Positions 1 to 9,053 of a stretch of 53,548 nucleotides of DNA are shown piece after piece. The position numbers were made by a program, and so were the translations under genes. Position 1 is the stretch's first letter; each line of letters opens with the position of its first letter. The DNA is from Oscillospiraceae bacterium (GTDB taxonomy: Bacteria; Bacillota; Clostridia; Oscillospirales; Ruminococcaceae). Location: assembly GCA_015067025.1 (NCBI GenBank), contig SVNC01000013.1:1-53548 (forward strand). The letters are read 5' to 3'. The notes beneath the pieces are model-generated. The model saw only the letters and a list, made by a program, of their open reading frames with translations, was not told where the DNA came from and did not search any database.

Positions 1-84
1 TTTTAATAGTAATGCGGTCGCCAAACCTTTTCTATTATACCATTGGGAGGTTGTTTATTTCAATCGCTTGCTAAAGCTTTTTTT

Positions 85-103
85 CCCCCGGTAGAACCGG
101 GGG
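85..103 (+). terminator. GC-rich hairpin, possible terminator of a gene left of the window
   Basis: An 8-bp perfect stem (CCCCCGGT / ACCGGGGG) with an AGA loop is followed on the + strand by TTGTTTC. No gene in the window reads into it from the left, so it may end a gene outside the window. The T-run on the + strand lies before the stem as well as after it, so the direction is uncertain. Confidence 0.5.
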
Positions 104-132
104 TTGTTTCGTGCTAAAGCGTCCAATTGAAT

Positions 133-160
133 CTCCCCCTGACCTATTGGTCAGGAGGAG
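133..160 (-). terminator. Hairpin downstream of the first gene
   Basis: The stem CCTGACC / GGTCAGG with loop TATT is extended by CTCC / GGAG after one mismatch. It lies 19 bases beyond the stop of the - strand gene at 179-859. There is no good T-run on the - strand, so it is either a weak terminator or an mRNA 3' end stabiliser. Confidence 0.4.
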
Positions 161-178
161 AGCTTATTGATATTGAGT

Positions 179-859
179 TTACTGTGCTGCAGCCTCAGTA
201 TCGGCGGACGCTTCTACCTTTACTGCTTCGTCCGATTCCTCTGTCTTGGGGTTCTGCCATTCGTCAAACAGCTCCATAACTCTGTCGTAGGTTTCACCAC
301 ATACGCCGGGGAGCTTATCCTTACCGCCGTAGGTCTTTGCTGCAAGACCAAAGCCCTTGATGAATGCATCTCTTAACGTATCCGCATACTTAACGTTATC
401 ACCGCTGAGGGACTTTGCAAACTCGAAAATTCTCATTGCTGTAGCCTCTGCACCCCAGTAATCTTCGGTTTCTGTTTCTGCACCTTCTATACCTTCGGGC
501 TTCTTGCCTGTGATCTCTTCAAGCTGTTCCTTAAGTGCACCTGAAAGCTCGATTACGTTCTTCTTAGCGCCGTGCTTTTCAGCCTGATGTGCAATAAGAT
601 TTTCTACAACGCTTGTAAGATGATCAGCCTTTGTCTGTGCTACAGAACCGTTGAATTTTACTTCAGAGTTCTCAACGTCCTTCTTCTGTGCTGATTTCTT
701 TGTATATGCAGGTGTGAACATCTCATCGCTCTTTACGTACTTATCGGCGTTGTCGGATGCTAATGTGCTGTTTGCCTTTTCTGTTGTTGTCTGAACATTG
801 GTCTTAGCTATCGTTGTCTGATTGATAGCGGCCTGTTCTGCTACCTTTGCTATTTCCAT
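179..859 (-). CDS. Conserved hypothetical protein (DUF5610-like), 226 aa
   Basis: I do not recognise a function with certainty. The start is the second ATG (MEIAKVAEQ), because an AAAGGA ribosome site lies 9 bases before it and directly abuts the earlier ATG. There is no signal peptide. The N-terminal 100 residues are polar, Thr/Lys/Asn-rich and probably disordered. The C-terminal half is predicted helical and carries the block DYWGAEATAMRIFEFAKSL, followed by a GGKDKLPG...TYDRVMELFDEW region. From memory this resembles Clostridia proteins labelled DUF5610 or 'hydrogenase-4 component G'; there is no hydrogenase context here, so that name should not be read as function. The tail is acidic and low complexity. 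It stands alone, with hairpins downstream. Confidence 0.7.
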   Translation of the reverse strand: MEIAKVAEQAAINQTTIAKTNVQTTTEKANSTLASDNADKYVKSDEMFTPAYTKKSAQKKDVENSEVKFNGSVAQTKADHLTSVVENLIAHQAEKHGAKKNVIELSGALKEQLEEITGKKPEGIEGAETETEDYWGAEATAMRIFEFAKSLSGDNVKYADTLRDAFIKGFGLAAKTYGGKDKLPGVCGETYDRVMELFDEWQNPKTEESDEAVKVEASADTEAAAQ

Positions 860-989
860 TATGATCATTCCTTTCGTTTTATGTAAGATAAGATATTATC
901 TCTCATATTTTATATCGGCTGGATACAAGATAAGTTTAGCATATTTTTTCTCGAATTGCAAATTTTTTCAAAAATTTTTTTAAAAACTA

Positions 990-1018
990 TTGACAAATCG
1001 CCCTCGAGTGATTATACT
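990..1018 (+). promoter_or_regulatory. Sigma-A-type promoter for the ABC exporter operon
   Basis: TTGACA at 990-995 and TATACT at 1013-1018 are separated by exactly 17 bp. They lie about 120 bases before the ATPase start at 1137, in an AT-rich leader. The site is the best match in the gap between the divergent genes. Confidence 0.8.
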
Positions 1019-1136
1019 GTATATATAACACATAAACAGTCAAGAGCTTTCCAAAATTTTCTCTTTATTGATTTATGTGCAGAAATATGCTATAATGCAT
1101 TTAGAAAAAAGAACTTAAAAAGGAGACAAAACGGTA

Positions 1137-2045
1137 ATGTCACTGCAGGTTTCAAACATCTCAAAGCAATACGGCGATTTTACCGCACTTAAAAGTTTAA
1201 GCTTCAGTCTTAACGAACCCGGTGTATATGCACTGCTTGGTACTAACGGTGCAGGTAAAACTACAGCAATACGCATAATCCTCGGTATGTTATCCAAAAA
1301 TGGCGGCGAAGTGTTATGGAAGGGCAAGCCCCTCTCCCCCGTCACCGAAAAAGTAGGCTATCTTGCAGAAGAAAGAGGCTTATACCCTAAATTCAAGATA
1401 ATGGAACAGCTCCACTATTTTGCAGAGCTTAAGGGTATGAAAAGACCCGATATAGACAAGGCGATAGACTATTGGTTTGACAAGTTAGAGCTCAACGAAT
1501 ACCGTACAAAGAAGGCTGAACAGCTTTCAAAGGGCAATCAGCAGAAAATTCAGCTTGTGGCGGCTCTTATAGCCGACCCTGAGCTTCTTATACTTGACGA
1601 ACCCTTAAGCGGTCTTGACCCTGTAAACGCTAATCTTTTCAAGGAAGTAATAAACGAACAGATAGCAAGAAAAAAATACGTTATAATGTCCTGTCATCAG
1701 ATGCCGGTTATTGAAGAATTCTGTAACGATATAACAATAATGCATCACGGCAACGCAGTACTTCAGGGCAATTTAAACGATATAAAGAAAAGCTACGGCA
1801 GAGTAAATCTTTCTGTTAAAGCTGACGGAAATATTCTTCCTTTAGCTGAAGAATGCGGACTTACCCCGATAGCAGTTACCCCCTCCAATATAGATTTCAA
1901 GATAAAGGATGAGGCTCAGGCAAAGCAGCTTCTTAATAAAATAGTAGCCGCTGATATTCCTCTTGTACGTTTTGATTTAAGAGAGCCGAGCCTTCACGAG
2001 ATATTTGTAGAACATATAGAAAAAGCAGAGGAGGCGGAGAAATGA
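1137..2045 (+). CDS. ABC transporter ATP-binding protein, NatA/ABC-2 exporter type, 302 aa
   Basis: It hydrolyses ATP to drive the membrane partner encoded next. Visible motifs are Walker A GTNGAGKT (residues 35-42), the signature LSKGNQQK (130-137), Walker B LLILDEP (150-156) followed by the D-loop SGLDP, and the switch histidine in SCHQ (H187). The roughly 80-residue C-terminal extension fits the DUF4162 tail of NatA-like ATPases. The start is supported by AAGGAG upstream. It overlaps the permease gene by four bases (ATGA), so translation is coupled. The substrate cannot be read from sequence; NatAB-type exporters move Na+, antibiotics or peptides. Confidence 0.93.
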   Translation: MSLQVSNISKQYGDFTALKSLSFSLNEPGVYALLGTNGAGKTTAIRIILGMLSKNGGEVLWKGKPLSPVTEKVGYLAEERGLYPKFKIMEQLHYFAELKGMKRPDIDKAIDYWFDKLELNEYRTKKAEQLSKGNQQKIQLVAALIADPELLILDEPLSGLDPVNANLFKEVINEQIARKKYVIMSCHQMPVIEEFCNDITIMHHGNAVLQGNLNDIKKSYGRVNLSVKADGNILPLAEECGLTPIAVTPSNIDFKIKDEAQAKQLLNKIVAADIPLVRFDLREPSLHEIFVEHIEKAEEAEK

Positions 2046-3439
2046 GTACACACGGTTGGCAGAAGGTTTTTAAATTCACGTTTATTCAACAGCTTAAAAG
2101 TAAAGCATTCATAGTAAGCTCTGCTCTCATCTGTACACTTATCCTTACAATGATGATATTGCTCGGCTTACTCCCTACACTCGCAGGCGGAGATGATTCT
2201 TCTTCCGGCGTGACAGGAGACATCACGGTAAAAAAAGTATACGTTATAGATAATTCAGGTATTACAAAAGCGGAAGATTACACAGACGCTTTCAAATCAA
2301 TGAATGTTGAAGTCGTTACAGCCTCCGACGATGCTCAGGCGGACACCTTCAGCGATACGGTAAAGAATGGTACAGCCTGCCTACTCCTGACTTTTGAAAA
2401 AGAAGAAAATTACATCTCTATTTACGCAGGACGTCCCGCTGACGGTTCCGTTTCATCAGAAGAAGCAAACAACATCTCTGCTATGGCAGAAAGCGTATTC
2501 AACTATAAAAGATTACAGAATTACGGACTTGATGAAAATGAGATCTCTACAGCTCTTGCTCCCACGTCAAAGAACACATCCGTAATAGGAGAAGAGGTTG
2601 TAAACCCCATAGTAGAAGCCATCAAGTCAATGGTACCTATGCTGTCTTCCCTTATACTGTTTATTCTTATAATCGTATACGGCCAGCTCGTTGCTCAGTC
2701 CATTGCTCTTGAAAAGACCTCTAAGGTAATGGAGCTTTTACTGACATCCGTAAGACCTCTCGCAGTTATCATCGGTAAGATTCTTGCTATGGGAAGCTTA
2801 TCCCTTATGCAGTTTATGATGTTTATATTATCAGGTGCTTTAGGCGGTGCAGTGGCAGTCCCTATGCTTATGAACCACGCGTCTTCCTCCCTTACCCCCG
2901 CATTACCCGGCGGTGCTATCGGTGGCGGTGCGGCAAATGAAGCAGGAACAGATTTCATAAACGAGCTTATGGGCTATATCGGAGAGGCACTCAGCGGTTT
3001 CAACGTTATAAGCATCATCTACATCGTTATCGTGTTCCTCATCGGCTTTATCTTCTTTGCACTTATTGCAGGCCTTATCGGAGCCAGTGTAAACCGCTCA
3101 GAAGACCTCAACAATGCAATGCAGCCCTTTGCACTTATCGGTGTTGCAGGCTTCTATCTTGCCTACTTCCCTTCTATCTTCGCTCCTCTCGAAGAAGGCG
3201 GACAGAACATCTTTATGACTCTCTCCTACTACCTGCCTATTTCATCACCCTTTGCTCTGCCCTCGGCAATGCTGACAGGAAACATGAATGCGGTAGAAGG
3301 TGCAATATCAATACTCATACTTATGATATGTACAGTCTTATTCGCTCTTCTCGTTGCAAGAGTTTATGAGCAGGTAATAATGCACACAGGCAACAAATTA
3401 AAACTTACTGACATCCTTGGAATGGCAAAAAACAAATAA
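2042..3439 (+). CDS. ABC-2 family permease (NatB-like), 465 aa
   Basis: This is the membrane subunit of the exporter, paired with the ATPase upstream by an ATGA overlap. The topology fits ABC-2 (NatB/YhaP) permeases: one N-terminal membrane segment (about residues 23-46), an extracytoplasmic domain of about 150 residues, then about five hydrophobic segments in the C-terminal half. The segment QSIALEKTSKVMELLLTSVRP, just after the second membrane helix, is the conserved cytoplasmic coupling region of this family. A Gly/Ala/Ser-rich linker lies near residues 290-305. The next gene starts 20 bases later. Confidence 0.9.
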   Translation: MSTHGWQKVFKFTFIQQLKSKAFIVSSALICTLILTMMILLGLLPTLAGGDDSSSGVTGDITVKKVYVIDNSGITKAEDYTDAFKSMNVEVVTASDDAQADTFSDTVKNGTACLLLTFEKEENYISIYAGRPADGSVSSEEANNISAMAESVFNYKRLQNYGLDENEISTALAPTSKNTSVIGEEVVNPIVEAIKSMVPMLSSLILFILIIVYGQLVAQSIALEKTSKVMELLLTSVRPLAVIIGKILAMGSLSLMQFMMFILSGALGGAVAVPMLMNHASSSLTPALPGGAIGGGAANEAGTDFINELMGYIGEALSGFNVISIIYIVIVFLIGFIFFALIAGLIGASVNRSEDLNNAMQPFALIGVAGFYLAYFPSIFAPLEEGGQNIFMTLSYYLPISSPFALPSAMLTGNMNAVEGAISILILMICTVLFALLVARVYEQVIMHTGNKLKLTDILGMAKNK

Positions 3440-3459
3440 TCTGAAAAGGATATCATTTT

Positions 3460-5919
3460 ATGCAGATCAAAGCACTATCAACTTTTGCAATATCACTTTC
3501 AGCCACTGCGGTTTTCGCAGTGGCTAATGTGGCTTTTGCAGAAAGCTACGAAAGCAAAGAAAATATCTCTTCAATATCCGTAGCGGTAACCGACAACACC
3601 TTAGACCCCTCCGATATAAAAACTCGACAGGTGTGGGATGAACAAAGCGAAAGTTTTGTTACTTCTTCATACTACGACATTTACGATTACAGCAACCTTA
3701 CTCTTACTGTAAACTATCTTACGGGAGAGGTAAAAAGCTACAAGGGTAAAGAGATAACGACCCTTTGTGCAAAAACTGAATTACCCTTTATTATATCGGA
3801 TGATCAGAGTGAAGAGGCGTGGACCGTTGGCACTCATACCGTCACATGCTATTTCGGCGGTAAATCAGCAGATATCAGCTTTACGGTCGAAGAAAGCAAG
3901 ATAGCGTCTGTTACAGTAACTCCGCAATATGATATAAAATTCATATACGGACTTGATGGTGAAACGATTGCTTCCTCTGATGAAAACGGAGTTATATCAG
4001 AAATTTGCAGATACCCTCTTGATGAGCAGTATTATGAAATCAGCATAATCTACGCCGACGGCAATACCGCAAGATATACAAACACTGAAATTGAAGATAA
4101 AAAGATCCACTCTCTTAAATTCGTTCAGCCCGACGGTATTCTTGATATCGGAACTCACACAGCAAGCTGTTACGTAGATGGAATAAAAGCTGACTTCAGC
4201 TTTGAAATTACTGAAAATCCTATTCAGGAAATTTCACTTTCCTTACCCGACGGCAAGGATACTCTCACCTTTTCAAAGGACGGAATTACCGACACCGATA
4301 TTAACGAAAAGCTTTATCCGAGATTTTTCTACGATATTTCCTCCATAAAAGCATCTGTTATCTATACTGACGGCACTACATCGGAAATGCCGTTAGGTCA
4401 GCTTTGCCGTGATCTTAAGGACGGGCTTATAATTGAAGACGAGCAGAAATCAGTCCCATGGCAAAGTGATAAGATAACCTTAAACGCAAGTATAAGGAAT
4501 ATCCCCTGCACGTTAACGCTGAATATAGTCACCGAGAATATCAGCGGTTTAAAGTCGGAAGTAACCTCTCCCTTTTCTGCAAAGCTAAGCTGGAACAGAG
4601 TTTACTGTGTCGGCTATGAACTATGGAAAATTGACGGAGAAACATCCGAAAAAATCTCCGATATCCCCTTTGGCACAGAAAACGTCACAATAAATTCGCT
4701 TTCGCCCGCTACAAGCTACACCTACGCTATCCGCTCATATATTTTTGACGAGACGGGCGAAAGAAAATATACCGAGGCTGTCCCGACAGAATTTAAAACT
4801 AAGGACTGGGGGAAAAATCTGACCGCATCCGCAAACAAAAGCGGCAATAATATAACTATCTCCTGGGGCTTTGAAGATGATGCTGACGGCTTTATCGTTG
4901 AACAGCTTATATCGGATGAATGGCAGATGCTTGCCGATATCCCCGATGCCACCATCACCTCCTGCGACCTGCGAGACGTAAAGGGCGGAGAAAAATATCA
5001 GTTCAGAATAAAAGCGTATAAAACGCAGAATGATATCACCCACTACAGCATATACGGGACTACCGAAGCGATAATCACAGAACCGGATGACATCTCAGGA
5101 CTTGTGCTCGGTGGTAGAAGCGGTAACGCTTTACGTCTTAACTGGGATAAGAATGAAACTGCAGACGGATATATCATAGAACAATACAAGTCAGGCAAAT
5201 GGACAAGGATTGCAGATATCACAGATAGTAACGTCACTACCTATCGCATAACAAATCTGTCAGGCGGTACAGAATACAGTTTCAGAATGAAAAGCTATAG
5301 GGTAATAGACGGCATTACATACCACAGCGGATATACCGGGGTTATTAAAGCGTCCACAAATCCCTCTGCCGTTTCAGGGCTTAAAGAAGGCGGAAGAGCA
5401 GGTAACGCACTTCGCTTAAACTGGACTAAAAACACCACCGCAGACGGATATATAATAGAACAATATAAATCCGGAAAATGGGTAAGAATAAAAAAGATAA
5501 CAAATAATCAGACTGTTACATACAGAGTATCAGGACTTTCCCCCTCCACCTCTTACAAATTCAGAATAAAAGCATATAAAATGCATGAGGGCAAGGCACT
5601 TTACAGCGGATACAGTTCAGTTACCCTTGCCACAAATCCTCAGGCGGTAAAAAATCTTAAAATCACGGGCAAGGCAGGAACAGCCTTAAGACTTGGCTGG
5701 GATAAAAACACCTCTGCTGACGGATACCTGATATATCAATATAAAAACGGCAGCTGGGAAAGAATAAAAAAACTGACAAACCCCGCTACGCTCACCTACA
5801 GAGTATCGGGACTGACAAAGGGAACACATTATAAATTCTTTATGGTATCCTATAAGACTATAAACGGAAAAGCGTACTATTCCGCAAGAACGTATCTTAC
5901 GGCAAGTACAAACAAGTAA
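3460..5919 (+). CDS. Secreted fibronectin type III repeat protein, 819 aa
   Basis: It begins with a Sec signal peptide (Lys, then a long hydrophobic stretch ending AVANVAFA, residues 1-27). Residues about 30-365 hold three related immunoglobulin-like units, each ending in a pattern like VGTHTVTCYFGGKSADISF. Five fibronectin type III domains follow to the C terminus. The last three carry the sequence RLNWxKNxxADGYIIEQYKSGKW, which is also found in two other proteins of this window. There is no LPxTG motif, membrane tail or catalytic motif, so it is probably a secreted or loosely wall-bound adhesion or scaffold protein. It lies 20 bases after the exporter permease and 12 before folA, in the same operon. 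Its being an exporter partner is only a guess. Confidence 0.88.
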   Translation: MQIKALSTFAISLSATAVFAVANVAFAESYESKENISSISVAVTDNTLDPSDIKTRQVWDEQSESFVTSSYYDIYDYSNLTLTVNYLTGEVKSYKGKEITTLCAKTELPFIISDDQSEEAWTVGTHTVTCYFGGKSADISFTVEESKIASVTVTPQYDIKFIYGLDGETIASSDENGVISEICRYPLDEQYYEISIIYADGNTARYTNTEIEDKKIHSLKFVQPDGILDIGTHTASCYVDGIKADFSFEITENPIQEISLSLPDGKDTLTFSKDGITDTDINEKLYPRFFYDISSIKASVIYTDGTTSEMPLGQLCRDLKDGLIIEDEQKSVPWQSDKITLNASIRNIPCTLTLNIVTENISGLKSEVTSPFSAKLSWNRVYCVGYELWKIDGETSEKISDIPFGTENVTINSLSPATSYTYAIRSYIFDETGERKYTEAVPTEFKTKDWGKNLTASANKSGNNITISWGFEDDADGFIVEQLISDEWQMLADIPDATITSCDLRDVKGGEKYQFRIKAYKTQNDITHYSIYGTTEAIITEPDDISGLVLGGRSGNALRLNWDKNETADGYIIEQYKSGKWTRIADITDSNVTTYRITNLSGGTEYSFRMKSYRVIDGITYHSGYTGVIKASTNPSAVSGLKEGGRAGNALRLNWTKNTTADGYIIEQYKSGKWVRIKKITNNQTVTYRVSGLSPSTSYKFRIKAYKMHEGKALYSGYSSVTLATNPQAVKNLKITGKAGTALRLGWDKNTSADGYLIYQYKNGSWERIKKLTNPATLTYRVSGLTKGTHYKFFMVSYKTINGKAYYSARTYLTASTNK

Positions 5920-5931
5920 AGGAGAGTAAAT

Positions 5932-6411
5932 ATGGAAATTATAGTAGCAGTAGACGAAAATTACGGTATTGGCAAGGACAATAACCTCCTTGCAAGAATA
6001 TCCCCCGATTTAAAAAGACTCCGTAATTTTACGGTAGGAAATATAATCGTAATGGGTAGCAAGACCTATATGAGCTTCCCTAAAAGACCTCTGCCTGACA
6101 GAGAGAATTTAGTCATCACACGAAATCCCGAAAACTATCCTGAGGTAAGATGCTTTACATCGGTTGAAGATTTCTTAGAGTACAGTGAAACTGTCGACAA
6201 GCCCATTTTCGTTCTCGGCGGCGGTCAGATATACAAGGAGCTTCTGCCCTACTGCGACAAGGCACATATCACAAAGATACTTCACAGCTTTGAAGCAGAC
6301 ACCTTTTTCCCGAATTTAGACGAGGATGAAAACTGGGAAATTGCCGAAGAGGGCGAAGTTATCGAAACAGAACAGTATCCATTTAAGTACGTTACTTATG
6401 TGAGGAAATAA
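5932..6411 (+). CDS. folA: Dihydrofolate reductase, 159 aa
   Basis: It reduces dihydrofolate to tetrahydrofolate with NADPH in the cytoplasm, for thymidylate and purine synthesis. The N terminus MEIIVAVDENYGIGKDN matches the family's opening strand and Met20-type loop, followed by the substrate-binding acid in SPDLKRLRNFT, the NADPH-binding IVMGSKTYMSF block and the GGGQIYKELLP block. The length is normal for bacterial DHFR. An AAAGGAG site precedes the ATG. It is the last gene of the operon and runs into a bidirectional terminator. No thyA is next to it. Confidence 0.96.
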   Translation: MEIIVAVDENYGIGKDNNLLARISPDLKRLRNFTVGNIIVMGSKTYMSFPKRPLPDRENLVITRNPENYPEVRCFTSVEDFLEYSETVDKPIFVLGGGQIYKELLPYCDKAHITKILHSFEADTFFPNLDEDENWEIAEEGEVIETEQYPFKYVTYVRK

Positions 6412-6426
6412 AAATATAAAAACACA

Positions 6427-6459
6427 AACGGACTGCCAAAGCAGTCCGTTAAATTTTTT
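6427..6459. terminator. Bidirectional terminator between folA and the XRE gene
   Basis: The 10-bp perfect stem AACGGACTGC / GCAGTCCGTT has a CAAA loop and is followed by TTTTTT on the + strand. The - strand regulator's stop codon overlaps the stem edge, so the structure serves both converging genes. Confidence 0.85.
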
Positions 6460-6670
6460 GTTCTATTAAAATCACAATATCGCTGGGCTTTACATCAAGT
6501 GCCTGTGCAATCTTAAAAAGTGTTTCAAGAGTGGGCTTTCGCTCTCCTCTTTCAATAGCACTAAGATGCGTTCTTCCTATATCCGCAAGACCGCTTACTA
6601 CTTCTTGCGACAAACCTTTCTTTTCTCGTAGTTGCTTTATTACATTACCTACTAATTTAGAATCAAGCAT
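6449..6670 (-). CDS. XRE-family HTH regulator, 73 aa
   Basis: This is a minimal Cro/CI-type DNA-binding protein made almost only of the helix-turn-helix domain: IKQLREKKGLSQEVVSGLA, then IGRTHLSAIERGERKPTLETLFKIAQAL. An AAGGAG site precedes the ATG. It is divergent from the secreted FN3 protein gene at 6806. The shared gap carries a promoter flanked by two related palindromes, so this protein probably represses or controls that gene and perhaps itself. The size matches stand-alone regulators rather than antitoxins, and there is no toxin gene beside it. Confidence 0.85.
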   Translation of the reverse strand: MLDSKLVGNVIKQLREKKGLSQEVVSGLADIGRTHLSAIERGERKPTLETLFKIAQALDVKPSDIVILIEQKI

Positions 6671-6717
6671 AGCATTTCTCCTTTTCTTTTAGTATAAGCA
6701 ATAAAGATGTAATTTTT

Positions 6718-6779
6718 GAATACATATGTTGACAAACGAAAAGAATTATGGTATTATATTTTTGAACACATTTGTGTTC
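6718..6779 (+). promoter_or_regulatory. Promoter with two operator-like palindromes
   Basis: TTGACA (6729-6734) and TATTAT (6752-6757) are 17 bp apart and drive the FN3 gene. Downstream of the -10 is the perfect palindrome GAACACATTTGTGTTC (6764-6779). Overlapping the -35 is the related imperfect site GAATACATATGTTGAC (6718-6733). The two sites have the same 7-2-7 layout and their centres are 46 bp apart. They are good candidates for the divergent XRE regulator. Confidence 0.7.
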
Positions 6780-6805
6780 TATATAATTTTAAGGAGATGG
6801 ATATT

Positions 6806-8878
6806 ATGAATTCAGGATTCAAAAAAGCTCTTGCAACAATTACCGCTATGGCAGTAATGTTATCTGTAGTCAGTGCTCCTGCAAATGATATTATCGGTCT
6901 TGCAGTCGTTTCGACTTCAGCCGCTGCAGAGACAACAGATTCGCTTAGCTTGAATTATTCAGAAAGTGCAGACATCGCAGTATATGCGTCAGCACCATCT
7001 GCAATGAAAGGTTTTAAATTAGGTGGAAGAGCAAGTGATGCCCTTCGTCTTAACTGGACCAAAAACACTTCTGCTGACGGTTATATCATCGAGCAGTACA
7101 AGAGCGGCAAATGGGTGAGAATAAAGAAGATCACCAGTAACGCCACAACTACCTTAAGAGTAACAGGGCTTAAAGCAGGTACCGCTTACAAGTTCAGAAT
7201 GAGAGCCTATAAAATGAGTGGCTCAAAGGCTCTTTACACAAAGTATACAAGTACGCTTTCCGCACGCACAAATCCTTCTAACGTATCAGGATTTAAAATA
7301 GGCGGCAAAGCCTCCGATGCTCTTCGTCTCAACTGGACAAAGAACACAAGTGCTGATGGCTACATCATCGAACAGTACAAGTCAGGCAAATGGGTGAGAA
7401 TAAAGAAGATCACCAGCAACGCCACAACCACCTTAAGAGTAACAGGACTTAAAGCGGGTACAACTTATAAGTTCAGAATGAGAGCATATAAGATGAGCGG
7501 CTCAAAAGCCCTTTACAGCGGATATACTTCCACATTATCGGGTAAGACAAGTACGTCATCAACTGTTTCTGCTCCTACAAATCTTAAGCAGTCATCCTGC
7601 ACAGAAAGGTCTGTAACAGTCTCCTGGTCTGCTGTATCGGGTGCGACAAAGTACGAGGTTCAGATATACGAAGATGGTGCGTGGTCGTCAGCTGACACTG
7701 TTACCGGAACAAAGTACACATTTAATTATTTAGACAGAGAAACTACATATAAAGTTCGTGTAAGATACTATAAAGGAAAATGGTCTTCATATTCTTCATC
7801 CATAACAATTGGAACAAAACCGGACAAAGTTTACGGTCCTTATGTAGACAAAAAAACAACTGAATCTATGTCTGTGTACTGGGATTTAAGCAATTATGCT
7901 ACCGGATATGAGGTGCAGATTTCTGAAGATGGTGTGAAATGGACAACATACAAAACTTCTTCTACAAAGTATACCTTTAAAAATCTCCAAATAGATACAA
8001 AGTATAATGTAAGAGTAAGAGTTTACAAAAACATCGGCTCTTCTACAATTTATAGTGATTACAGCAGAACTTATACATATTCCACTGACGGATTATCCAG
8101 ACCGACAAGTCTTGCTATAACAGATATAGGTGCTGATTTTGCAACAATCAGTTGGGATGCCGTGGAAGGTGCAGATGGCTATATAGTTAAGTATAAACTT
8201 GCAAATGGTGCAGAACGTGAAGATAAAACCCCTTCCGCTAAATTCACAATGGAAAATCTCAAAGTTGACGGATATTTCTACGCTCGTGTTACACCATATG
8301 TTATAACAGCAAGTGGCGAACAAATAACAGGATACAGTGACTCAATCCTTATAGAAACCCTTACAGGCTTCGAGTACTTCAAGAAAGTCATCAAGTCAAA
8401 GGGCTCGTTCACAGATGGAATGTATGTAATTGAAACAAGTATATCAAACGAATCTGAATCATCACAACACGAATCTTATCACCAGTATCGATATTATCCC
8501 GACGAGGATATAATAGAACTTTGTTGCGATTCTACTCTTATAAGTGAATCCACTGTAATTAATAGCTTTACAATGATTACAATGTATTCAAACGGCAAAT
8601 TTGACGTTGGCATAGTATTTATGTATAATAACGACGAAAACCTGAAATACTACGGATTATCAGATAGTCACTATTGTAGCATATACACATTAAATGACGA
8701 TTTTTATTTAGAAATTTATGATGCATATAAAAATCCTGTGTATGGCAGTTTAGCTTCTTCGGTAAGAGAAACACTTAATATGGAAATCGATCTGTCTTTC
8801 TTATATATGAATAGCAGCTTAGCAGAATATGGATTATCAATCCCTAAAATAGGCTTTGAGAATTTCGTATCACAATGA
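6806..8878 (+). CDS. Secreted fibronectin type III protein with unique C-terminal domain, 690 aa
   Basis: The start is ATG at 6806, nine bases after AAGGAG; an ATG four codons earlier abuts the site. The signal peptide is a Lys-Lys N terminus, then a hydrophobic core, with likely cleavage in TSAAA near residue 40. Two near-identical FN3 repeats follow (GRASDALRLNWTKNTSADG and repeat), then about three more divergent FN3 domains of the SWSAVSGATKYEVQI type. The last roughly 170 residues are a Ser/Tyr/acid-rich domain that I do not recognise. There is no anchor motif. It is probably extracellular and monocistronic, with a strong terminator after it. Regulation by the divergent XRE gene is inferred from the operators upstream. 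Confidence 0.85.
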   Translation: MNSGFKKALATITAMAVMLSVVSAPANDIIGLAVVSTSAAAETTDSLSLNYSESADIAVYASAPSAMKGFKLGGRASDALRLNWTKNTSADGYIIEQYKSGKWVRIKKITSNATTTLRVTGLKAGTAYKFRMRAYKMSGSKALYTKYTSTLSARTNPSNVSGFKIGGKASDALRLNWTKNTSADGYIIEQYKSGKWVRIKKITSNATTTLRVTGLKAGTTYKFRMRAYKMSGSKALYSGYTSTLSGKTSTSSTVSAPTNLKQSSCTERSVTVSWSAVSGATKYEVQIYEDGAWSSADTVTGTKYTFNYLDRETTYKVRVRYYKGKWSSYSSSITIGTKPDKVYGPYVDKKTTESMSVYWDLSNYATGYEVQISEDGVKWTTYKTSSTKYTFKNLQIDTKYNVRVRVYKNIGSSTIYSDYSRTYTYSTDGLSRPTSLAITDIGADFATISWDAVEGADGYIVKYKLANGAEREDKTPSAKFTMENLKVDGYFYARVTPYVITASGEQITGYSDSILIETLTGFEYFKKVIKSKGSFTDGMYVIETSISNESESSQHESYHQYRYYPDEDIIELCCDSTLISESTVINSFTMITMYSNGKFDVGIVFMYNNDENLKYYGLSDSHYCSIYTLNDDFYLEIYDAYKNPVYGSLASSVRETLNMEIDLSFLYMNSSLAEYGLSIPKIGFENFVSQ

Positions 8879-8950
8879 TAAATCTACAAGGAACAGGCCT
8901 GCTCATGCAGGACTGTTCAGACTGAAGACAAAGCCCGTGTCTTCACGCTG

Positions 8951-8979
8951 TCAGCCCTTATTTATAAGGGCTGACTTTT
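8951..8979 (+). terminator. Terminator after the FN3 gene
   Basis: The 10-bp perfect stem TCAGCCCTTA / TAAGGGCTGA with a 4-base loop is followed by CTTTT. Confidence 0.85.
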
Positions 8980-8987
8980 ATAAACAA

Positions 8988-9019
8988 GAACCGCCGAAGG
9001 CGATTGCCTCCGACGGTTC
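8988..9019 (-). terminator. Terminator after the GH130 gene
   Basis: The 14-bp stem GAACCGTCGGAGGC / GCCTTCGGCGGTTC (one mismatch and G-T pairing) has an AATC loop and is followed on the - strand by TTGTTTAT. It lies 35 bases beyond the stop. Confidence 0.8.
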
Positions 9020-9053
9020 CTGCTTATTATGAAAAGTTATTTAAAAAGCTGAA

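Noticed and set aside
1-178. A gene at the left end of the window
   Set aside because: Only short frames and hairpins are seen; nothing that could be called coding.
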